Source: Frigidibacter oleivorans
GTDB taxonomy: Bacteria > Pseudomonadota > Alphaproteobacteria > Rhodobacterales > Rhodobacteraceae
Length of the DNA stretch: 64,000 bases
Reading direction: 5' to 3'
NCBI RefSeq assembly: GCF_003993775.1
Contig: NZ_RJRZ01000001.1
Coordinates: forward strand, 248,001-312,000
Part shown: positions 57,393 to 64,000 of the stretch, in pieces
Layout of the letters: each line of letters starts with the position of its first letter
Numbering within the stretch: the first letter of the stretch is position 1
Notes under the pieces: model-generated
What the model saw: only the letters and a program-made list of their open reading frames with translations
Told to the model about the DNA's origin: nothing
The model's database searches: none
Position numbers and translations under genes: made by a program

Positions 57393-59335
57393 GACGTTCG
57401 CCCAAGGACACCCAGGAAAGCGCCCGGCGGATCACCCGCCGCGCGCTGATCCTCGGCACGGCGCAGGCCGCCTTCGTGGCGGTGCTGGGCGTGCGGATGC
57501 ATCACATGCAGGTGGACGAGGCCGAGGATTTCCGCCTTCTGGCCGAGGAAAACCGCATCAACATCCGGCTGATCCCGCCGGCGCGCGGGCTGATCCACGA
57601 CCGGAACGGGGCGCTTCTGGCGGGCAACGAGCAGAATTACCGGGTTGTCATCACCCGCGAGGATGCGGGCGATGTCGAGGATGTGCTGCACCGCCTCGCC
57701 CGGCTGATCCCGCTGTCGGCCGAGGATATCGACCGCACGCTGAAGGAATCGCAACGCCGGTCGGCCTTCGTGCCGATCACCGTGGCCGAGCGTCTGGACT
57801 GGGAGGATTTCAGCCGGGTCGCGGTCAATGCCCCGGCCCTGCCCGGCGTGACGCCCGAGGTCGGGCTGTCGCGGCACTATCCGCTGGGCCCCGACTTCGC
57901 CCATATCGTCGGCTATGTCGGGCCGGTCAGCGACTATGACCTGTCGAAGATGGAGAACCCCGACCCGCTGATGCAGATCCCGAAGTTCCAGATCGGCAAG
58001 ATCGGGGTCGAGGCGAAGCTGGAGGATCAGCTGCGCGGCAAGGCGGGCACCAAGCGGATCGAGGTCAACGCGCTCGGCCGCGTCATGCGCGAGATCGACC
58101 GCGTCGAGGGGCAGGCCGGCGCGCGGGTGCAGCTGACCTGCGACATGCACCTGCAGAACTACGTGCAGGCCCGGCTGGGCGAGGAAAGCGCCGCCGCCGT
58201 CGCCATCGACGTGGACAGCGGCGACATCCTGGCCATCGCCTCCTCGCCCAGCTTCGACCCGAACAGCTTCGTGCGCGGCATCTCGACGGCGGAATATTCC
58301 GCGCTGATGAGCCACGATCACCGGCCGATGGCGAACAAGTCGGTGCAGGGCACCTACCCGCCCGGATCGACCTTCAAGATGGTGGTGGCGCTGGCCGCGC
58401 TCAGGGCCGGCGTCGTCCGGCCCGAGGAGACGATCTACTGCCCCGGCTATACCGAACTGGGCAATCGCCGCTTCCACTGCTGGAAGCGGGGCGGCCACGG
58501 CTCGGTCGGCATGACCGAAAGCCTGCAGCATTCCTGCGACGTCTATTACTACGAACTGGCCAAGCGGGTGGGGATCGACGCCATCGCCGAAATGGGCCGG
58601 ATGCTGGGACTGGGCGTGCGCCACGACCTGCCGATGTCGGCGGTGGCCGAGGGGCTGATGCCGACCAAGGCCTGGAAGATGGAACGTCACGGCGCCGACT
58701 GGCTGGTGGGCGACTCGCTCAATGCCGGCATCGGTCAGGGCTATGTGCTGGCCTCGCCGCTGCAACTGGCGCTGATGACCGCCCGCATCTCGACCGGGCG
58801 GGCGGTGCAGCCGCGGCTGGTGCGCTCGATCGAGGGAGTGGAGGTGCCGGTGCTGCCCGCCGATCCGCTGGGCATCGACGAGGCGCATCTGCGCGCGGTC
58901 CGGCGCGGCATGCATGCGGTGGTCAACACGCGCGGCGGCACCGGCTATGGCATCCGCGTGGTGGACGACCGGATGACGATGGCGGGCAAGTCCGGCACCA
59001 GCCAGGTCCGCAACATCACGGCGGCGGAACGGGCGGCCGGGGTCGTCAGCAACGACCAGCTGCCGTGGAACCGGCGCGACCACGCGCTGTTCGTCTGCTT
59101 CGGCCCCTCCGAGGCGCCGCGCGTGGCGGTGTCGGTGGTGGTCGAGCACGGCTCGGCCGGGTCGTCTGTCGCGGGGCCGATTGCGCGGGACATCCTGCTT
59201 CAGGCGCTGTCGGGCGGACTGCCCGCGCTGACCGCCTATCCAGAAAGCCAGCGCCAGAAGATCGAGGAACAGCGGCGCAGCCTGCCGCTGATCGCGCCCG
59301 ACGACAGCGGGCCTTCGACGCCGACGCGCGCGTGA
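57389..59335 (+). CDS. mrdA: penicillin-binding protein 2
   Basis: A 648-residue class B penicillin-binding protein, the transpeptidase of lateral wall synthesis. One N-terminal helix (about 18-36) anchors it; the pedestal domain has RGLIHDRNGALLA. The catalytic serine is S327 in PGSTFK, the second motif is S382-C-D384 and the third is KSGT in AGKSGTSQVR. The Asp in place of Asn in SxN is common for PBP2. The ATG overlaps the mreD stop. Confidence 0.97.
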   Translation: MRRSPKDTQESARRITRRALILGTAQAAFVAVLGVRMHHMQVDEAEDFRLLAEENRINIRLIPPARGLIHDRNGALLAGNEQNYRVVITREDAGDVEDVLHRLARLIPLSAEDIDRTLKESQRRSAFVPITVAERLDWEDFSRVAVNAPALPGVTPEVGLSRHYPLGPDFAHIVGYVGPVSDYDLSKMENPDPLMQIPKFQIGKIGVEAKLEDQLRGKAGTKRIEVNALGRVMREIDRVEGQAGARVQLTCDMHLQNYVQARLGEESAAAVAIDVDSGDILAIASSPSFDPNSFVRGISTAEYSALMSHDHRPMANKSVQGTYPPGSTFKMVVALAALRAGVVRPEETIYCPGYTELGNRRFHCWKRGGHGSVGMTESLQHSCDVYYYELAKRVGIDAIAEMGRMLGLGVRHDLPMSAVAEGLMPTKAWKMERHGADWLVGDSLNAGIGQGYVLASPLQLALMTARISTGRAVQPRLVRSIEGVEVPVLPADPLGIDEAHLRAVRRGMHAVVNTRGGTGYGIRVVDDRMTMAGKSGTSQVRNITAAERAAGVVSNDQLPWNRRDHALFVCFGPSEAPRVAVSVVVEHGSAGSSVAGPIARDILLQALSGGLPALTAYPESQRQKIEEQRRSLPLIAPDDSGPSTPTRA

Positions 59336-59354
59336 CCATCGGGGACCGCCGGGG

Positions 59355-60494
59355 ATGAGCTATCTGGAATACAACGTGAAGACCGTGCCCGCCGGGCTGC
59401 GCAAGGTCTTCTACATCAACTGGCCGCTGGTGATCCTGCTGACGGCGGTCGCCTCGGCCGGGTTCCTGATGCTCTATTCCGTGGCGGGCGGCAATCTCGA
59501 CCGCTGGGCGGAACCGCAGATGAAGCGCTTTGCCGTCGGGCTGGTGCTGATGTTCATCGTGGGCTTCGTGCCGATCTGGTTCTGGCGCAACATGGCGGCG
59601 CTGGCCTATCTCGTGTCGCTGGTGCTGCTGCTGATCGTGGAATTCTTCGGCCATGTCGGCATGGGCGCGCAGAGGTGGATCAACCTCGGCTTCATCATGC
59701 TGCAGCCGTCGGAGCTGATGAAGATCTCGATCGTGATGCTGCTGGCCGCCTATTACGACTGGCTCGACGTCAAGCGCAGCTCGCGCCCCCTGTGGGTGGC
59801 GATCCCGGCCCTGCTGATCCTGCTGCCGGTGGGCCTGGTGCTGACCCAGCCCGACCTCGGCACCGCGATCCAGGTCAGCCTGGGGGGCGCGATCGTGATG
59901 TTCGCGGCGGGCGTCAGCTGGATCTACTTCGCCGTGGTGATCGTGGCGGTCGTGGGCCTGGTCGCGGTGGTGATGATGTCGCGGGGGACGCCGTGGCAGC
60001 TGCTGCACGACTATCAGTTCCTGCGCATCGACACCTTCCTCGACCCGTCCACCGACCCTCTGGGCGCCGGCTATCACATCAGCCAGGCGAAGATCGCGCT
60101 CGGCTCGGGCGGATGGGCGGGCAAGGGCTTCATGCAGGGCACGCAGTCGCGGCTGAACTTCCTGCCGGAAAAGCATACCGACTTCATCTTCACCACGCTG
60201 GCCGAGGAATTCGGCTTCGTGGGCGCCTTCTCGCTGCTGCTGCTTTACGCGCTGATCATCGCCTTCTGCCTGATCTCGGCGGTGAACAACAAGGACCGCT
60301 TCTCGTCGCTGCTGACCATCGGCATCGCGGGGACGTTCTTCCTGTTCTTCGCGGTGAACATGTCGATGGTGATGGGTCTGGCGCCGGTGGTGGGGGTGCC
60401 GCTGCCGCTGGTCTCCTATGGCGGGTCGGCGATGATGGTGCTGCTGGTGGCCTTCGGACTGGTGCAAAGCGCGCATATCCACCGCCCGCGCTGA
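59355..60494 (+). CDS. rodA: rod shape-determining protein RodA, SEDS glycosyltransferase
   Basis: A 379-residue SEDS-family membrane protein with about ten helices, the peptidoglycan polymerase partner of PBP2. Hallmarks are GAQRWINLGFIMLQPSELMK, TQPDLGTAIQV, LNFLPEKHTDFIFTTLAEEFGF and LPLVSYGGSAMM. It starts 19 nt after mrdA and ends the elongation gene set. Confidence 0.97.
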   Translation: MSYLEYNVKTVPAGLRKVFYINWPLVILLTAVASAGFLMLYSVAGGNLDRWAEPQMKRFAVGLVLMFIVGFVPIWFWRNMAALAYLVSLVLLLIVEFFGHVGMGAQRWINLGFIMLQPSELMKISIVMLLAAYYDWLDVKRSSRPLWVAIPALLILLPVGLVLTQPDLGTAIQVSLGGAIVMFAAGVSWIYFAVVIVAVVGLVAVVMMSRGTPWQLLHDYQFLRIDTFLDPSTDPLGAGYHISQAKIALGSGGWAGKGFMQGTQSRLNFLPEKHTDFIFTTLAEEFGFVGAFSLLLLYALIIAFCLISAVNNKDRFSSLLTIGIAGTFFLFFAVNMSMVMGLAPVVGVPLPLVSYGGSAMMVLLVAFGLVQSAHIHRPR

Positions 60495-60571
60495 CCGCCG
60501 CGCCGCTGGCGGGTTCCCTTCCCCGGCCGGACGCGGCATCAAGGCGCCAGAACCAGCCAGCGGAGATGCCG

Positions 60572-61510
60572 ATGACCGTTCTCGTCCAGTTCGCCGCCGA
60601 CCGCGACCTGTGGTCCAGCTACGAGGCGCCGCTGGCGCAGGCGCTGGCCGATGCGGGGGTGGCGGCGCGGGTGACGCCCGATGCCGTCGATCCCGCGACC
60701 GTCGACTATCTGGTCACGGCCAATGCCGCGGTCGTCGACGACTTCCGCCCCTATACGAAGGTCAAGGCGGTGCTGAACCTCTGGGCCGGGGTGGAAAAGC
60801 TGGTGGGCAACCCGACGCTGACCCAGCCCATCGCCCGCATGGTCGATCCGGCGATGACCGAGGCGATGACCGAATATGTGGTGGCGCAGGTGATGCGCCA
60901 TCATCTGGGGCTGGACCGGCATATCCAGAACGCCGCCGGCGCGTGGCGGCCCGAGCGGGGGCAGAAGCTGGCCCGCGAGCGCGATGTGACGATCCTCGGG
61001 CTGGGCGAGCTGGGACAGGCGGCGGCCGCGGCGCTCGGCGCGCTGAACTTCCGCGTCACGGGCTGGAGCCGGCAGCCGCGCTTCCTGCCCGGGGCGCTGT
61101 GCCTGGCCGGGATCGACCGGCTGGACGAGGCGTTGTCGACGGCCGAGATCCTGGTGATCCTGCTGCCGCTGACAGCCCAGACGGAAAACCTGCTGGATGC
61201 GGCCCGGCTGGCGCGGCTGCCGCGCCGGGCGGTGCTGATCAATGCCGCGCGGGGGCCGATCCTCGATGACGCGGCGCTGATCGCGGCGCTGGATGCGGGG
61301 GATCTGGGCCATGCGACGCTGGACGTGTTCCGGCAGGAACCGCTGCCCGCCGACCACCCGTTCTGGGCGCATCCGGGCGTGACGGTGACGCCGCATATCG
61401 CCGCCGAGACGCGGCCCGGGACCGCCGCACGGGTGATCGCCGAGAACATCCGCAGGGGCGAGGCCGGAGAGCCCCTGCTGCATCTGGTGGAACGGGGCCG
61501 GGCCTACTAG
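60572..61510 (+). CDS. ghrA: glyoxylate/hydroxypyruvate reductase A-like 2-hydroxyacid dehydrogenase
   Basis: A 312-residue D-2-hydroxyacid dehydrogenase of the GhrA type, reducing glyoxylate or hydroxypyruvate with NAD(P)H. The Rossmann motif is GLGELGQ (about 145-151), the substrate Arg is in NAARGPILDD, and the catalytic His is in PHIAAET. An ATG at 60566 abuts GGAG, while the one at 60572 is 6 nt from it, so 60572 is chosen. It is 77 nt after rodA and its stop shares CTAG with the convergent SseB-like gene. Confidence 0.85.
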   Translation: MTVLVQFAADRDLWSSYEAPLAQALADAGVAARVTPDAVDPATVDYLVTANAAVVDDFRPYTKVKAVLNLWAGVEKLVGNPTLTQPIARMVDPAMTEAMTEYVVAQVMRHHLGLDRHIQNAAGAWRPERGQKLARERDVTILGLGELGQAAAAALGALNFRVTGWSRQPRFLPGALCLAGIDRLDEALSTAEILVILLPLTAQTENLLDAARLARLPRRAVLINAARGPILDDAALIAALDAGDLGHATLDVFRQEPLPADHPFWAHPGVTVTPHIAAETRPGTAARVIAENIRRGEAGEPLLHLVERGRAY

Positions 61511-62313
61511 CGCAGGATCGGCGGCTTCGTCGGGTCCATTCCCGGTCCCTTGGGGCCGGGCGCCGCGGGTTCGGCAGGCTGCTCGGGCTGCGGCAGGTCG
61601 AGCCGCAGCGCCACCCGGGCCATCGCCCGGGCGGCGGCGCTGTCGGCGGACAGGAAAGTCACGTCCAGTTCGCCCGCCTCGATGCCCGAGAAGGTCAGCG
61701 CCTCGGCCACCGCCTTGGCCAGCGCGGGTTCCGCCGCCGGGGCCGCGCCGATGAAGGCCAGCATGTGGCCCTGCCGTCCGTCGGCATAGGCGACCCCGGC
61801 CAGCAGCGCCGCCGCGGCCAGCCCCCCCATCATCGCGAGCTTCGCCTGCAGCGCCGCTAGCAGCGGCTGCGGCAACCGGCCGGGGGCGAGGAAGGTCTGC
61901 GGCAGCGCCTCTGCCGCGCCCGGCTCTGCCGCCAGCGTCTGCGCCAGCCAGACCAGCGCCTCGGGCGGCAGCAGGATTTCCGAGGGCGCGACGCCGAGGT
62001 TCAGCCCCAGCCCGATCGACTGTTCGGCCAGCATCCGCACCACCACCCGGCCCGGCAGCGCGGCATAAGGCGCGGGGCCGTCGGCGAATTCCGCAAGCCG
62101 CTCCTCGCGGTCGAAGGCCAGCACGAAAGGCCCGTCCTCCAGCGGAAACAGCCGCGGCGCGATCCGGTCGCCCTCGGCCTCGTCCGCCAGCAGCAGGAAC
62201 AGTTCCGCATCCGCCACGCGTTCATAGAAGCGCAGGCGCGCGGCGTCATCCTCTGGCGCCGCCTCCATCGCGGCATGGGCGAGGTCGAGCACCGTGGTCA
62301 GGCCCTCGGTCAT
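61507..62313 (-). CDS. SseB family protein
   Basis: A 268-residue protein whose first 130 residues fit the SseB N-terminal domain (LFLLLADEAEGDRIAPRLFPLEDGPFVLAFDREERLAEFADG). A hydrophobic Ala-rich part follows (LAMMGGLAAAALLAGVAY), then a C-terminal SseB-like domain and a Pro-rich tail. Function is unknown for such standalone proteins; despite the name they are not secretion effectors here. The ATG overlaps the upstream glycosylase-like gene stop (ATGA), so the two are co-translated. Confidence 0.8.
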   Translation of the reverse strand: MTEGLTTVLDLAHAAMEAAPEDDAARLRFYERVADAELFLLLADEAEGDRIAPRLFPLEDGPFVLAFDREERLAEFADGPAPYAALPGRVVVRMLAEQSIGLGLNLGVAPSEILLPPEALVWLAQTLAAEPGAAEALPQTFLAPGRLPQPLLAALQAKLAMMGGLAAAALLAGVAYADGRQGHMLAFIGAAPAAEPALAKAVAEALTFSGIEAGELDVTFLSADSAAARAMARVALRLDLPQPEQPAEPAAPGPKGPGMDPTKPPILR

Positions 62314-62972
62314 GGGGTCAGCACCTCCCGGACCCGGTCGCGCAGCGCGGGCAGCAGCGCCTCCGCGAACCAGGGATTGCGTTTCAGCCATCCCGTATTC
62401 CGCCAGGACGGATGCGGCAAGGGAAAGACGGCGGGCGCGTGATCGGTCCAGCGCGCGACCGTGGCCCCCACCCCGCCCGCCACCGCCGGCGCCCCCAGAT
62501 GCCAGCGCTGCGCATGCCCGCCCACCAGCAGGGTCAGCGGCACCGGCCCCACCGCCGCCATCACCCGCGCCCGCCATGTCGCGGCACAGAGCGGCGGCGG
62601 CGGCAGGTCGGACCCCTTGGCATCATAGCCCGGAAAGCAGAAGGCCATCGGCACGATGGCGACCCGCGCGCGGTCATAGAACGTCTCGGCCGGCATCCCC
62701 AGCCAGTCGCGCAGCCGGTCGCCCGAGGCATCGGCGAAGGGGCGGCCCGCCGCATGGACACGCAGCCCGGGCGCCTGCCCGACGATCAGGAGGCGCGGGC
62801 GCGCGGCCGGATCGAACCACACCACCGGCCGCGGCGCATGGCCCGTCGCCGTCGCGGCGAAGCGGTCGGCGCAAAGCCGGCACGCGCCGATCTGCCGGAC
62901 CAGCGCCGCACCCGCCCCCGGATCGGCGGCGGCGGGGGATGAGATGGCGGCGGGGCGGCGGGCGGGCGACAT
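62310..62972 (-). CDS. uracil-DNA glycosylase family protein
   Basis: A 220-residue UDG-fold protein. The first motif is VGQAPGLRVHAAGRPFAD (about residues 72-89), with VPMAFCFPGY in the middle and the C-terminal motif PHPSWRNTGW. An N-terminal CxxC (IGACRLCADRF) could be part of a metal or Fe-S site, but the full four-Cys set of family 4 is not obvious. It probably recognises or excises a modified base; specificity is uncertain. It is divergent from nhaA. Confidence 0.82.
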   Translation of the reverse strand: MSPARRPAAISSPAAADPGAGAALVRQIGACRLCADRFAATATGHAPRPVVWFDPAARPRLLIVGQAPGLRVHAAGRPFADASGDRLRDWLGMPAETFYDRARVAIVPMAFCFPGYDAKGSDLPPPPLCAATWRARVMAAVGPVPLTLLVGGHAQRWHLGAPAVAGGVGATVARWTDHAPAVFPLPHPSWRNTGWLKRNPWFAEALLPALRDRVREVLTP

Positions 62973-63047
62973 CCCCCATACCTAGGGATCGGCGGCGACC
63001 CTTGAAAGGCTGGGAACGGCTCGCGCATGTTGCCGACCGGGAACCCA

Positions 63048-63060
63048 TCCGCTAAGCGGA
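63048..63060. promoter_or_regulatory. inverted repeat ahead of nhaA
   Basis: TCCGCT-A-AGCGGA is a perfect 6-bp inverted repeat, 26 nt before the nhaA ATG. It could be a regulator site or a small leader hairpin; no known operator is matched. Confidence 0.3.
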
Positions 63061-63086
63061 ACCGACGGGGAGACAAGGAGAGCCGG

Positions 63087-64000
63087 ATGTACCGCGTGTG
63101 GGATTTCGTCAGCACCTATTCGCTGCTGCTGATCGGGGGGGCGCTGCTGGCGCTGGTCTGGGCCAATGTCTCGCCCGACACCTATCACCATGTGGTGGAC
63201 TTCGTCCTGATCGAGGATTTCTTCATCGGCCACGCCCATGAGGTCAACGGCGAGATCCACCGCACGCTGACGCTGCACTATCTGGTGAACGACGTGCTGA
63301 TGGCGCTGTTCTTCGCCATCGCCGCCAAGGAAGTGTGGGAGGCGATCATCCTCGAGGAAGGATCGCTGCGCGGCAAGAAGGCGGCGACGCCGCTGATCGC
63401 GACGCTGGGCGGGATGGTGGGTCCGGTCGCCGTCTATCTGGGCATCGCCGCCGTACTCGGCGTCTTCGAGCAGGTGCATCAGGGCTGGGCCATCCCCACG
63501 GCGACCGACATCGCCTTTTCCTATCTCGTGGGGCGCATGGTCTTCGGCGCGGGGCATCCGGCGATCCGCTTCCTGCTGCTGCTGGCCATCGCCGACGATG
63601 CCGGCGGGCTCCTGATCCTCGCGATCTTCTACCCCTCGGGCGAACTGGCACCGGAATGGCTGCTGCTGTCCTTCGGGGCGGCGGCGGCGGTCTTCGTGCT
63701 GGCAAACTGGCTGCCGCTCAAACTGGACCGCGGGCGCGAGCTGCAGCCCGTCTCCGTCTGGGTGCGCAAGACGCTGTCCTTCTGGCCCTACCTGATCGCC
63801 GGCTGCATCAGCTGGTACGGCTTTCAGGAGGCGGGCATCCACCCGGCGCTCGGCCTGTTGCCGATCGTGCCGACGATCCCGCATGCCGACCGCGGCTTCG
63901 GCATGTTCGCCGAGGCGGAGGAACATCTGCACGACCTGCTGAACAGCATGGAACATGCGCTGAAGGTGCCGGTCGAGGTGATCCTGCTGTTCTTCGGCCT
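63087..64000 (+). CDS. nhaA: Na+/H+ antiporter NhaA, 5' part
   Basis: The first 304 codons, open to the window end. The protein is a multi-helix antiporter exchanging sodium or lithium for protons. The ion-binding aspartates are D141 (ATDIAFSYLVG) and the pair D170/D171 (LAIADDAGG), matching D133, D163 and D164 of the E. coli protein. ACAAGGAGAG precedes the ATG. A loop of HEVNGEIHR near residue 50 is somewhat longer than in the E. coli protein. Usual length is 380-450, so a third is missing off the right edge. Confidence 0.95.
   Translation, partial: MYRVWDFVSTYSLLLIGGALLALVWANVSPDTYHHVVDFVLIEDFFIGHAHEVNGEIHRTLTLHYLVNDVLMALFFAIAAKEVWEAIILEEGSLRGKKAATPLIATLGGMVGPVAVYLGIAAVLGVFEQVHQGWAIPTATDIAFSYLVGRMVFGAGHPAIRFLLLLAIADDAGGLLILAIFYPSGELAPEWLLLSFGAAAAVFVLANWLPLKLDRGRELQPVSVWVRKTLSFWPYLIAGCISWYGFQEAGIHPALGLLPIVPTIPHADRGFGMFAEAEEHLHDLLNSMEHALKVPVEVILLFFG

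Overview
The window is gene-dense, GC-rich chromosomal DNA of an alphaproteobacterium, most probably Rhodobacteraceae/Paracoccaceae. The main pointers are the gene order opgG-opgI-opgH-opgC, described as an operon in Rhodobacter sphaeroides, an iron-sulfur bacterial photolyase of the CryB/PhrB type, leuA next to mreBCD-mrdA-rodA, a conserved NDUFS4-type complex I accessory protein, and many ATGA/GTGA stop-start overlaps. No transposase, integrase, phage gene, CRISPR array or clearly broken gene was seen. The genus cannot be fixed from the sequence alone.

Layout. (1) 1-14,917 is an accessory catabolic region: the tail of a UPF0261 protein, an aldehyde dehydrogenase, a HAD hydrolase, a class III aminotransferase-fold enzyme with phospho-lyase features, an APH-fold kinase, an SDR, ETF beta/alpha, folD and purU on the plus strand. 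Opposite lies a four-part import operon (binding protein, ATPase, two permeases) ending in a sulfatase-superfamily hydrolase. A divergent IclR regulator has a clear inverted-repeat operator in the shared intergenic region. (2) tRNA-Arg(TCT) at 14,956 ends this region. (3) 15,117-25,072 holds a GNAT, the NAD operon nadABC, a luciferase-like monooxygenase, the NDUFS4 homolog, uvrB, two exported proteins and an orphan ParA. (4) 25,110-30,024 is the osmoregulated periplasmic glucan operon opgG-I-H-C, read leftward. (5) 30,354-37,605 holds a DUF421 protein, tRNA-Ala(CGC), thioredoxin 2, an AtoE-type transporter, and gcvT-gcvH-gcvP behind a tandem glycine riboswitch. (6) 37,713-45,302 has a VOC protein and a transglutaminase / ATP-grasp / alpha-E operon of unknown product. 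(7) 45,469-52,796 has two small exported proteins (one with EF-hands), a two-component system, a YcaQ-like protein, the photolyase and two SDRs. (8) 52,890-61,510 has a leucine-rich leader peptide, leuA, the cell-elongation genes mreB-mreC-mreD-mrdA-rodA and a GhrA-like reductase. (9) The right end has an SseB-like protein, a uracil-DNA-glycosylase-fold protein and a truncated nhaA.

How the genes fit together. Region 1 reads as uptake and breakdown of an unknown substrate: ester hydrolysis, phosphorylation, PLP-dependent elimination to an aldehyde, aldehyde oxidation, flavin-linked oxidation through ETF, and methyl groups passing over tetrahydrofolate to formate. The likeliest places for something undescribed are this pathway, the transglutaminase/ATP-grasp operon and the leuA leader, where a leucine-rich peptide begins almost at the predicted transcription start. 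All functions are inferred from sequence features read by eye; no database search was run.
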